Shown here: piece by piece, positions 25,350-31,974 of the stretch
Layout of the letters: each line of letters opens with the position of its first letter
How positions within the stretch are numbered: the first letter of the stretch is position 1
Virus record (IMG/VR): IMGVR_UViG_3300017963_000429
Location: 1-41,165 of that record
DNA length: 41,165 nt
Strand: one strand, 5' to 3'
From: a virus
Translations under genes and position numbers: made by a program
The notes under the pieces: generated by a model
What the model was told of the DNA's origin: nothing
Databases searched by the model: none
The model's input: only the letters and a program-made list of their open reading frames with translations

Positions 25350-25504
25350 TTTTGATCCTTTCCTTTATTGGTTTTTATAAATACCTCTACGCCGCGCTTA
25401 CGGCTGTTAGTCCAGAATTGATCGGCCTTGTTGTAGTCGTTATAGGTTACGAACACGTTACCCAAACTATCGACGATCTTATAATTATCGGTTTCGTTAT
25501 TCAT
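25346..25504 (-). CDS. Small unknown protein in the replication operon
   Basis: 52 aa (MNNETDNYKIVDSLGNVFV...). The ATG overlaps the polymerase stop by 4 nt (ATGA), and its stop overlaps the lipoprotein start (ATGA again), which strongly supports a translated gene. It is polar with aromatic residues (YNDYNKADQFWTNSRKR) and no membrane segment. No family is recognised. Confidence 0.65.
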   Translation of the reverse strand: MNNETDNYKIVDSLGNVFVTYNDYNKADQFWTNSRKRGVEVFIKTNKGKDQK

Positions 25505-27471
25505 TTTTTATAGCGGTAAGCCTCGTACCCGTCGGCGGCCACGGGCAAGCCCGCCGCCCAGGGCGGGACGGTTTCCATTATCTCGTTAAACTCGTCGAGC
25601 GAGCCCCGGCCTTTCGGGGTATCGGCTACTAGCTCGTCGTGTACCGTGAGTACAAGCGGGTAGCCCGCCGCGTCGATCTCGATCATTTTGTCGATCATAC
25701 AATCGGCGGCGGTAGCTTGCGTTATGTTCTCTACGAGCTTGCCGCCGTAGGTACGTTGCCGCGTGTACTTTTTTGTCATTGAGTTAACGCCCATATACTC
25801 GACTTGATATTTATCAAATTTGCTTTCGATTAGCCGGGGCTTATGGTAAGCGATACGCCGCCCGCTTGGCAGTATGCAAAATAAAAAAGACCGGTTTCCC
25901 GAGCCTACCATACGGTAGCCTACGTTACGTATCTTTTGGATCGATCCCGGCTCAGCCACGGCCTTAACAGCGGCGGCCTCAATGTTATTCCAATAGCTCG
26001 TTATTTTCGGGTTAGCCTTACGCCAATTATTGATCAGCCGCTTGGCGTCGTCGTCGGGTATTACTACCTCGTACACTTTACTAAACTCTTGAAACGCGCC
26101 TAACGCGCCTTGATACCCGCAAGCTAACTCGATCACTTTTCCGATCTGTCGTTGCTCTTTGGTAACGTCGTCGTAGCCTACTTTAAAAGCCGCCGCCGCG
26201 TTTACCTTGTATATGTCGAGGCGCTTTTTGTACGCCTCAAGCTTACCCAGGTCGCCCGCAAGCCACGCTAAAACCCGACTTTCGATCTGGCTAAAGTCGG
26301 AAACGACAAGCCGGTTACCGGGCGAGGCCGTGATCATGCCGCGCAAACAAAGCGAGATCGCCCGTAAGCAGTTGTCGAAAAGTAGATCGATCATTTCGGG
26401 ATCGCGGTACTGTAATAGCTCTATACAAAGGTCGGGCAAGTCTAAAGATTTTCTCGGTAGGTTTTGGGGTTGGAAGAGGTTACCGGAAAAGCGCCCGGTA
26501 CTCGCCCCGTGGAAACGTAAGAGGCCGTAGGCGCGGTTACTCTCGTCTACGATCCCGGTAAGCTTGTCGTACTTGGCGAGCGAGGATCGCGATACCTCAA
26601 GTCGTAGCCGTATGATCTCGGCGGCCTCAGTATCGCCGAGCTTTTCGACTTCCCTTTTTAAATATTCCTTTTGGGCGTTCTCCAGGTTAACGCCGATCGT
26701 TTCCATGTATCCGAGAAATTGGTTACGGCTCGCTATGTTTTCCAGTAGCCCGGCGGTAGCGTCGCTCACCCGCTCAGCCGCCCGCTTGCGCGCTATGTCT
26801 ATGGTAGCGATCGCGTTATCTACGGCGGCCATGTCGAACCGTACACCGCGTAAATTGATCTCAAGGTCTAATTCCCATAGCTTGCGGGTACGGTCTTGTA
26901 GCTCGGGCAAAAGCTTATCTATGTTACGCTCGGCTACTATGTCGCGTTTACAATACTCTTTAAAATTGTTGAATAATTCCGGCTCGTCTTGCGGGCGTGT
27001 CCTTATCAGTTGGCCGCGTGTCGCTTTTTTCATACTGGCTTTAGGCTTAGAAAATATATTGATCAGGTTTTTACCGGCCTTGTCTTTGGCCGCCTCTACC
27101 CCGAGGCCGAGCGCCACGCCCGCGCCGTCGAGGGTACGCGGCAACGCTAACGCGGCGGCCTTGGCGGCGGCGTCAGCGTAATACTTTGGCGCGAGTACCG
27201 GCCACTTTAATACATTAGCCATGATCGATAGTTCAAAAAATAGATACCACGCCACGATCTGAAATGGCGGCGATCCTGCATGGATAGCGGCCACAAAGTC
27301 GGGCTCGGGATCGCCCGGTAGCCATATGGCCGGGGCGTCGTCGTTGAAAGCATACCCGGCCATTAATACCTCTGTACTCGGGTGTTTAGAATACGCCCAC
27401 GCGCCGATCGTTTTTAAGTCGGCCTCGCTGTACGTTTCAAAGTCGAGGTATAATTTATTCGTCGCTGTCAT
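25501..27471 (-). CDS. Family A DNA polymerase with 3'-5' exonuclease domain
   Basis: 656 aa. The replicative polymerase of the phage. The exonuclease domain starts at once (D10-F-E-T with the following DE pattern). Polymerase motif A is VVSDFSQIESRVLAW at about 395, motif B RQIGKVIELACGYQG at about 445, and motif C LTVHDELVAD with H611-D612-E613. This compact form, without the 5'-3' exonuclease, is usual in siphophage modules with DUF2800 and DUF2815 genes. It overlaps the small zinc protein gene upstream by 17 nt. Confidence 0.95.
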   Translation of the reverse strand: MTATNKLYLDFETYSEADLKTIGAWAYSKHPSTEVLMAGYAFNDDAPAIWLPGDPEPDFVAAIHAGSPPFQIVAWYLFFELSIMANVLKWPVLAPKYYADAAAKAAALALPRTLDGAGVALGLGVEAAKDKAGKNLINIFSKPKASMKKATRGQLIRTRPQDEPELFNNFKEYCKRDIVAERNIDKLLPELQDRTRKLWELDLEINLRGVRFDMAAVDNAIATIDIARKRAAERVSDATAGLLENIASRNQFLGYMETIGVNLENAQKEYLKREVEKLGDTEAAEIIRLRLEVSRSSLAKYDKLTGIVDESNRAYGLLRFHGASTGRFSGNLFQPQNLPRKSLDLPDLCIELLQYRDPEMIDLLFDNCLRAISLCLRGMITASPGNRLVVSDFSQIESRVLAWLAGDLGKLEAYKKRLDIYKVNAAAAFKVGYDDVTKEQRQIGKVIELACGYQGALGAFQEFSKVYEVVIPDDDAKRLINNWRKANPKITSYWNNIEAAAVKAVAEPGSIQKIRNVGYRMVGSGNRSFLFCILPSGRRIAYHKPRLIESKFDKYQVEYMGVNSMTKKYTRQRTYGGKLVENITQATAADCMIDKMIEIDAAGYPLVLTVHDELVADTPKGRGSLDEFNEIMETVPPWAAGLPVAADGYEAYRYKK

Positions 27472-27640
27472 TATCCGCGCCGGTTACGGGTAGCTTTTTA
27501 ATACAGTTTTGACAGGTTACAAACTTCCAATACCCGGTAGCCCGGCAATCGGTTTTAATTCCGTTCTTATCGTACAGCGGGTAACCGCATAGCGTCGTAT
27601 AAAAGTCGGCTTTAAAATGTATGGTCTTATTGCGTTTCAA
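27455..27640 (-). CDS. Small Cys-rich (zinc-binding) protein
   Basis: 61 aa. Cysteines at 18 (TLCG), 32, 43 and 46 (VTCQNC) and His8 suggest a small zinc-binding fold, similar in layout to short phage proteins ending in VTCxxC. The function is unknown. It lies between the ssDNA-binding protein gene and the polymerase gene; its RBS region is AGGGGAATTTTGAA, with the long hairpin 27663-27728 just upstream. Confidence 0.65.
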   Translation of the reverse strand: MKRNKTIHFKADFYTTLCGYPLYDKNGIKTDCRATGYWKFVTCQNCIKKLPVTGADNDSDE

Positions 27641-27662
27641 AATTCCCCTTGTAGGTTAAAGG

Positions 27663-27728
27663 GCGACGCCCGCGCTACGGGTAAGAAAAAAGCAGAGAAT
27701 CCCGTAGCGCTGAGCCCGTGGGCGTCGC
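27663..27728 (-). promoter_or_regulatory. Long bulged stem-loop in the replication operon
   Basis: Two perfect stem blocks nest: 9 bp (27663-27671 with 27720-27728, GCGACGCCC/GGGCGTCGC) and 10 bp (27672-27681 with 27701-27710, GCGCTACGGG/CCCGTAGCGC). A 9-nt one-sided bulge (27711-27719) separates them and a 19-nt loop caps the stem. No U tract follows on the minus strand, so it is unlikely to be a simple terminator. It could control mRNA cleavage or stability, or translation of the small zinc protein and polymerase. Confidence 0.65.
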
Positions 27729-27735
27729 GATAATA

Positions 27736-28326
27736 TCAGGCTAAGAGATCGTCGGTAGGCGCGCTCTCGTCGCCCATAACACCGCCCAGGTCGGGCGTAT
27801 CGTCTAAGCTCTCGAAACCCTCTACGGCCTCGGCAGGGCTCACGTAAGAACCGTCGAAGCTTTCCGCGTCTTTGGGTACATATTGCACGGCGATCAGCTT
27901 GGCGTTAACCCGCCGCCCGTACTTGTTGGCTTGTCCCCATATCTCGACTTTGGCGTTAACATAACAGCCGCTATATATTTTATCGGTTGCCTCGGTCATA
28001 ACCGTACGCCCGTCGGGGTTAAGTACGATCGGGGCTCGCGGGCTGTTAGCCTTGAGGATTAAGTTACCCTCTAAGTATTTAAGCTCGTCGCGATCTGGCT
28101 GTTTAAGGCAAAGCCGATCGCCCGAGGGCGGGTTAGCTTTGAGCTTTGAATTTTCCGCGATCGCCGTTCTCATTTCGGCCTTGATCTCGGACAGCGCCGC
28201 CGCGTGTTTTTCCTTTTCCAGTATTAAGGCTATGCCACAGCCGAACGTATCGCCGTCGCGTACCTCAGCGCCGTACAGCCTTGGAAAGCTACAACGCGCC
28301 TCTTTAATTATGATATGTTTACCCAT
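27736..28326 (-). CDS. ssDNA-binding protein (DUF2815-like)
   Basis: 196 aa. The start MGKHIIIKEARCSFPRLYGA and the acidic C-terminal tail (ESAPTDDLLA) fit DUF2815, a phage single-stranded DNA-binding protein of OB-fold type. The central part (PDRDELKYLEGNLILKANS, YSGCYVNAKVEIWGQ) agrees. It is encoded between the DUF2800 nuclease and the polymerase, the standard place. The ribosome site on the minus strand is GAAAGGATAAAGCATT. Confidence 0.82.
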   Translation of the reverse strand: MGKHIIIKEARCSFPRLYGAEVRDGDTFGCGIALILEKEKHAAALSEIKAEMRTAIAENSKLKANPPSGDRLCLKQPDRDELKYLEGNLILKANSPRAPIVLNPDGRTVMTEATDKIYSGCYVNAKVEIWGQANKYGRRVNAKLIAVQYVPKDAESFDGSYVSPAEAVEGFESLDDTPDLGGVMGDESAPTDDLLA

Positions 28327-28332
28327 AATGCT

Positions 28333-28542
28333 TTATCCTTTCGGTTTTAGGTTAGTGGGTTGTAAATTTTCCCGCTTTGTACTAGCGAGAAAGGGAAAAA
28401 GCGTAGCCAATAAGCCGCGCTTAAATTTTGCCTCTTGCTCACCTTTGCCGCCGCCGCTCGCCCGTATGATCCGCGCTCGCGCTTTTCGCTTGCGGGCTAT
28501 GCGGCGTTGGTTTCGGTAGCTGTCGTTATTTGGTTTCCTCAT
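28333..28542 (-). CDS. Small very basic protein
   Basis: 69 aa, strongly basic (RNQRRIARKRKARARIIRAS), with a hydrophobic patch (LLATLFPFLAS). It lies between the DUF2800 and DUF2815 genes, with an AGGGCAACA ribosome site and only 7 nt after the upstream stop. Basic character suggests nucleic-acid binding, but nothing more can be said. The operon context makes it more likely real than chance. Confidence 0.5.
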   Translation of the reverse strand: MRKPNNDSYRNQRRIARKRKARARIIRASGGGKGEQEAKFKRGLLATLFPFLASTKRENLQPTNLKPKG

Positions 28543-28549
28543 TGTTGCC

Positions 28550-29851
28550 CTAACTTAACAGGTCGTCGATCTCCGGGGCGGCCTCTACGTCTACCTCTAC
28601 GATCTTGTCTTTGCCGTCGGGTCTATGTATGGCTACCTTTTCCAGATTTTTGTACCGGCGCTTGTAGGTCGTCGGCTTAACCTCTTTGATCAATTTCTCG
28701 GCTTCGGTGGGGGAAATGAGGCCGATCTTTTCGTAGTGCTTTTTCTGTAGCCCGGCGGTACGTAGCGCCTTGATCGTGGCCTCGATGTCGCCAAGCCAAG
28801 CCCGATTACCCTTAGTTGGTACGAGCTTTAACCCAGGTACGCGCTCACCGGCTTTTAATCTACTGGCTATCTCGTCGGTAAGGCCGTCGAGAAAGCTTTT
28901 AAACACGGCCATACGCTTGTATATGGACGCGAGATCGGCGCTGTCAAGAAAGGCCGGATCGCGTAGCGTTTCGGGCTTAACCTCTACCGAGGGTAGATCG
29001 GTTTTTTCCTCAGCCGTGAGATCGTCGAAACCCTCGACGGCGGCGCTGAAACCGGCGGCGGCTACGGCTTTGCATTTATTCAGCCGCTTACCTTGACACC
29101 ACTTACAGCCTTTGAGCGTCGGATTAAAAGCGCCGGGGCTAAGCTCGATCTCGGGATCGCCTTGTACGATTTCGTAGAGGTTAGCGGCTTGCTCGGCTTT
29201 CGGCTTTACCTCTTCCATAGCCCAAACCTTTAGATCGTCTACGCTGATCTCGTACTCGTCTATATGATCCATACGCGGCTGAATAATAACGATAACGACG
29301 CGCTCTATATCCATGTCGAAAAGCGGATCGAGGCTGTTAAGCGAGCCGAGGCCGTATAACATACCTTGGCTATTTTGGAAAGCCTCGACTTTTACGCCCT
29401 TGCCGTATTTGAAATCGATCACGTAAAGCGTGTTAACCCGCATACCGGGCGCGAGCTTTTCGTATACCTCTAATAATACGTCGGCTGTACCAAAGCCGCC
29501 CGGCGCTATATGGCTATAGTCTACGTGTTGCTCTAAGAAAGTATTACGGGCTTGTATGCGTTGGATATACTCGATCGCTATCTCGACGGCGTTTACCATT
29601 TCTTGCGTAACGTCGATCATACGATCGGGCTTGCCGTTGCCGCTTACCGTTATACTTTTCCCCAGTACCGCGCTCGGGGCTCGGTTAAGCCTCAGCGATC
29701 GCTCTAAAAGAGTATGGGCGGCTGTACCCTCGTCGGCGTAAATACTGCCCGTATCGGGCTCACCTATTAAAGCCTCAAGGGCGAGCGAGCCCGGACAAGC
29801 TAACCACTTAGCCGAGCCGCTCGCTGATAATGTCGCGTGATCCTCAGCCAT
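28550..29851 (-). CDS. DUF2800 Cas4/AddB-like PD-(D/E)xK nuclease
   Basis: 433 aa. The nuclease core reads GGFGTADVLLEV (D124) and YVIDFKYGKGVKV (D146, K148), with E41/H46 in EGTAAH upstream. Cys20 (LACPG) plus a later C-x2-C-x7-C cluster (CKWCQGKRLNKC) is the arrangement of the Fe-S cluster in Cas4 and AddB nucleases, so an Fe-S cluster is likely here. The C-terminal ~150 residues are extra. It probably processes DNA ends in recombination or replication. It overlaps the upstream gene by one base. Confidence 0.87.
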   Translation of the reverse strand: MAEDHATLSASGSAKWLACPGSLALEALIGEPDTGSIYADEGTAAHTLLERSLRLNRAPSAVLGKSITVSGNGKPDRMIDVTQEMVNAVEIAIEYIQRIQARNTFLEQHVDYSHIAPGGFGTADVLLEVYEKLAPGMRVNTLYVIDFKYGKGVKVEAFQNSQGMLYGLGSLNSLDPLFDMDIERVVIVIIQPRMDHIDEYEISVDDLKVWAMEEVKPKAEQAANLYEIVQGDPEIELSPGAFNPTLKGCKWCQGKRLNKCKAVAAAGFSAAVEGFDDLTAEEKTDLPSVEVKPETLRDPAFLDSADLASIYKRMAVFKSFLDGLTDEIASRLKAGERVPGLKLVPTKGNRAWLGDIEATIKALRTAGLQKKHYEKIGLISPTEAEKLIKEVKPTTYKRRYKNLEKVAIHRPDGKDKIVEVDVEAAPEIDDLLS

Positions 29852-30417
29852 TATTTACCCATAGCGTCGGTTAAGGCTTGCTCGGCTTTTTCCATAGCGG
29901 CGTTAAACTTGTCGGCCTTAAGCTCACCTAACCGGGCGACACCGAGATCGGCGAGTATTTGCTTAGTAACCTCGCGGCCTAATCCCTCGGCGTTATTGAT
30001 TTTCAAGAGCGCCGCTTTAACATCTTCTAAAGTGTACTCTTTTTTATCGGCCACGTCGTCGCCCGTACCTAAAAGATCGTCGTCGTCTTTTTTGTCGGCG
30101 ATCATTTTGTCGGCCTCGTCTATGAATTTTTGAAAGTCGGCGGCCTCGCCTTTAATGTCGCTGAATTTTTTAGCGTCGAAATTTCCGAGCAACGTACCGA
30201 GCGCCGCTTTACCCAGGTCTTTAAGCACACTACCGGCTTTAGCCTTTGCGAGCTTTTTAATTTCGGCCAGTTCTTTTTTACTGGCTTTCTTTTCCGTCGC
30301 GGGCGGCGCGGCGGCGGCGGTTGTCGCCGGGGTTTGGCCTTTTACCATTTCGGTAACGGCATTAATTAAATTTGTGGCGGCCTCTAAGAGCGCCTCGGCT
30401 TTCTTTTCTATATTCAT
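29851..30417 (-). CDS. Ala/Lys-rich replication-operon protein
   Basis: 188 aa from ATG at 30417, selected because AGAAAGGATCATAAA precedes it; an in-frame ATG at 30543 has no ribosome site. The N-terminus is a helix (IEKKAEALLEAATNLINAV), followed by an Ala/Thr/Pro linker and a charged middle. The C-terminal ~55 residues (YTLEDVKAALLKINNAEGLG, ILADLGVARLGELKADKF) match a small helical domain that recurs at the ends of phage recombination and ssDNA-annealing proteins. It is the first gene of the leftward operon. Exact function unknown. Confidence 0.6.
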   Translation of the reverse strand: MNIEKKAEALLEAATNLINAVTEMVKGQTPATTAAAAPPATEKKASKKELAEIKKLAKAKAGSVLKDLGKAALGTLLGNFDAKKFSDIKGEAADFQKFIDEADKMIADKKDDDDLLGTGDDVADKKEYTLEDVKAALLKINNAEGLGREVTKQILADLGVARLGELKADKFNAAMEKAEQALTDAMGK

Positions 30418-30565
30418 TTTATGATCCTTTCTGTTGTGGGTTGGTGTAAATGGAATAATATTTAAAATCGAATAATAAGCGGCGGCAATTTTGCGGCGTA
30501 TAATACTATTAAATACGTAAGGCTTTAGACTTTCGGCTTTCATACAATTTTAGGCTTTTTCTGAT

Positions 30566-30593
30566 AATATAACCGCTTGCCTGTCCATGTCAA
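30566..30593 (-). promoter_or_regulatory. Leftward promoter of the replication operon
   Basis: On the minus strand, -35 TTGACA (30593-30588) and -10 TATATT (30571-30566) are separated by 16 bp; TATTAT at 18 bp spacing is an alternative. The predicted transcript would start near 30559, giving a leader of about 140 nt before the ATG at 30417. The stretch 30418-30565 holds no gene and no other motif I recognise. Confidence 0.75.
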
Positions 30594-30627
30594 TAGAAAA
30601 GCGTAAAACCCATAAATTAATTTTTTG

Positions 30628-30656
30628 TTGCAAATCTCCTAAAAGTAGTGTATTTT
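30628..30656 (+). promoter_or_regulatory. Candidate rightward promoter
   Basis: TTGCAA (30628-30633) and TATTTT (30651-30656) are 17 bp apart, divergent from the leftward promoter. Each hexamer departs from consensus at two positions, so it is probably weaker or activator-dependent. It would drive the small genes, the PAPS-reductase-like gene and the primase gene. Confidence 0.5.
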
Positions 30657-30694
30657 ACCAAAAAGCTGTATTTTGTTTTAAAATAGGGGAAATT

Positions 30695-30982
30695 ATGATC
30701 GATAAATTCCGAGCCGTAAAGGCCGAGGTAGACAGCATACGCGATCGAGCCCGTAAAATAAATATGAAATTAAGCGAGCTTAACGGCGTTGCCGCCGTGA
30801 TCCCGACAATAAAAAATTACCCGCTTAGCGCCTTTCGCGGTAATAAAGTTTTGTTACATAACGTACAGTTTGATGTATATAGCGGCGAGATATACGCGGT
30901 AATAATGTTACCGTATACCGGCGCTTTGGACGTTAGAGGGCATAAGATAAGAGTTAACATAAATGAAAAATGGTTTAAGTAA
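30695..30982 (+). CDS. Small unknown early protein
   Basis: 95 aa from ATG at 30695 (AGGGGAAATT ribosome site); the frame stays open upstream but has no better start. The N-terminal half is helical (DKFRAVKAEVDSIRDRARK); the C-terminal half is beta-rich (VLLHNVQFDVYSGEIYAVI). No family is recognised. It is the first gene of the rightward early operon. Confidence 0.6.
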   Translation: MIDKFRAVKAEVDSIRDRARKINMKLSELNGVAAVIPTIKNYPLSAFRGNKVLLHNVQFDVYSGEIYAVIMLPYTGALDVRGHKIRVNINEKWFK

Positions 30983-31004
30983 CCTTTAACCGAAAGGGTA
31001 TAAA

Positions 31005-31187
31005 ATGCCACAAGATAAGATCAGGGTGTACGGCGATATATCCGACGGCCACGAAAAAGCCTTTTTATTTATAAAGGGCGTTTACGGCTGTCGGAGTAAC
31101 GGCGACGCTATGGAAAAAATGATCGAAATTGTTACGCCGCTCGCCAAGAAAGAGGCGGCCAAAGCTAAAAGCGTAAAACGTGCGTAG
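31005..31187 (+). CDS. Small unknown early protein
   Basis: 60 aa, with a GAAAGGGTATAAA ribosome site. The sequence IRVYGDISDGHEKAFLFIK and a Lys/Ala-rich C-terminal helix suggest a small helical protein. It overlaps the next gene by 8 nt in another frame. No family is recognised. Confidence 0.6.
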   Translation: MPQDKIRVYGDISDGHEKAFLFIKGVYGCRSNGDAMEKMIEIVTPLAKKEAAKAKSVKRA

Positions 31188-31974
31188 GCTCGTTTGGTTT
31201 TCGTGCGGCGCGGCCTCAGCCGTGGCCGCTAAGATCGCGGTTAAAGAAAACCCCGACACGCTAGTAGTATATTGCGATACCCGAAGCGAACACCCCGACA
31301 ACGATCGATTTTTGATCGACGTACAGGATTGGATCGATACTGATATTACCGTACTGAGGTCGGATAAGTACCGCGATACTTGGCACGTATGGGAAAGCAA
31401 AAAGTATTTATCGGGTGTCCAGGGCGCGCCGTGTACGCTTGCCTTAAAGGTAGCGTTACGCCACGCTTTCGAGCGCCCCGACGATATACATATATACGGC
31501 TTTACCTCGGAAGAGGTAGCGCGGGCTACGCGTTTCGAGTACAATAACCCCGAGCTTAATTGCTATTGGCCGCTCATAGAACACGGGATCGATAAGGCTA
31601 CGTGCTTATCTATAATAGACAGCGCCGGGATCGAGATACCCGAGCTTTATAAACTCGGTTACCCTAATAATAATTGCGTACCGTGCTGTAAGGCCGCGAG
31701 CCTTGCGTACTGGAATAAAATAAAAATTGATTTTCCCGAACAGTTTAACCGTATGGCAAAGTTAGAGCGGGCGATCGGCGCGATCGATCCGAAAACTGGC
31801 AAGCCCAAAGGCGCGGCCATTAACAAGCGTTACAAGGGTAAGAAACGTATACGCGTATTTCTCGACGAGCTTACCCCGGATATGGGGCGCGGCTTAAAGC
31901 TACCCGATATTTCTTGCGGCTTACTTTGTCAGAAAATAACCGAACAGTTAAAACATGGCGACGACGAATTATAA
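31180..31974 (+). CDS. PAPS reductase-like PP-loop protein
   Basis: 264 aa. The start is GTG at 31180. The N-terminal PP-loop WFSCGAASAVAAK (S8-C-G-A-A-S13) and the following VVYCDTRSEHPDN place it in the phosphoadenosine phosphosulfate reductase/DndC-type superfamily, common in phages. A CVPCCKA cluster near residue 168 could bind metal or substrate. Phage copies are usually of unknown substrate and may modify nucleic acid or alter sulfur metabolism. It overlaps the primase gene by 20 nt. Confidence 0.78.
   Translation: MRRLVWFSCGAASAVAAKIAVKENPDTLVVYCDTRSEHPDNDRFLIDVQDWIDTDITVLRSDKYRDTWHVWESKKYLSGVQGAPCTLALKVALRHAFERPDDIHIYGFTSEEVARATRFEYNNPELNCYWPLIEHGIDKATCLSIIDSAGIEIPELYKLGYPNNNCVPCCKAASLAYWNKIKIDFPEQFNRMAKLERAIGAIDPKTGKPKGAAINKRYKGKKRIRVFLDELTPDMGRGLKLPDISCGLLCQKITEQLKHGDDEL

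Noticed and set aside
26564-27181. 205-codon plus-strand open frame antisense to the DNA polymerase
   Set aside because: The opposite frame carries all polymerase motifs. The antisense product is Ser/Arg-rich and not protein-like, as expected for a shadow frame.
30418-30543. 42-residue N-terminal extension of the first replication-operon gene
   Set aside because: The ATG at 30543 has no ribosome site, and the ATG at 30417 has a strong one (AGAAAGGATC).
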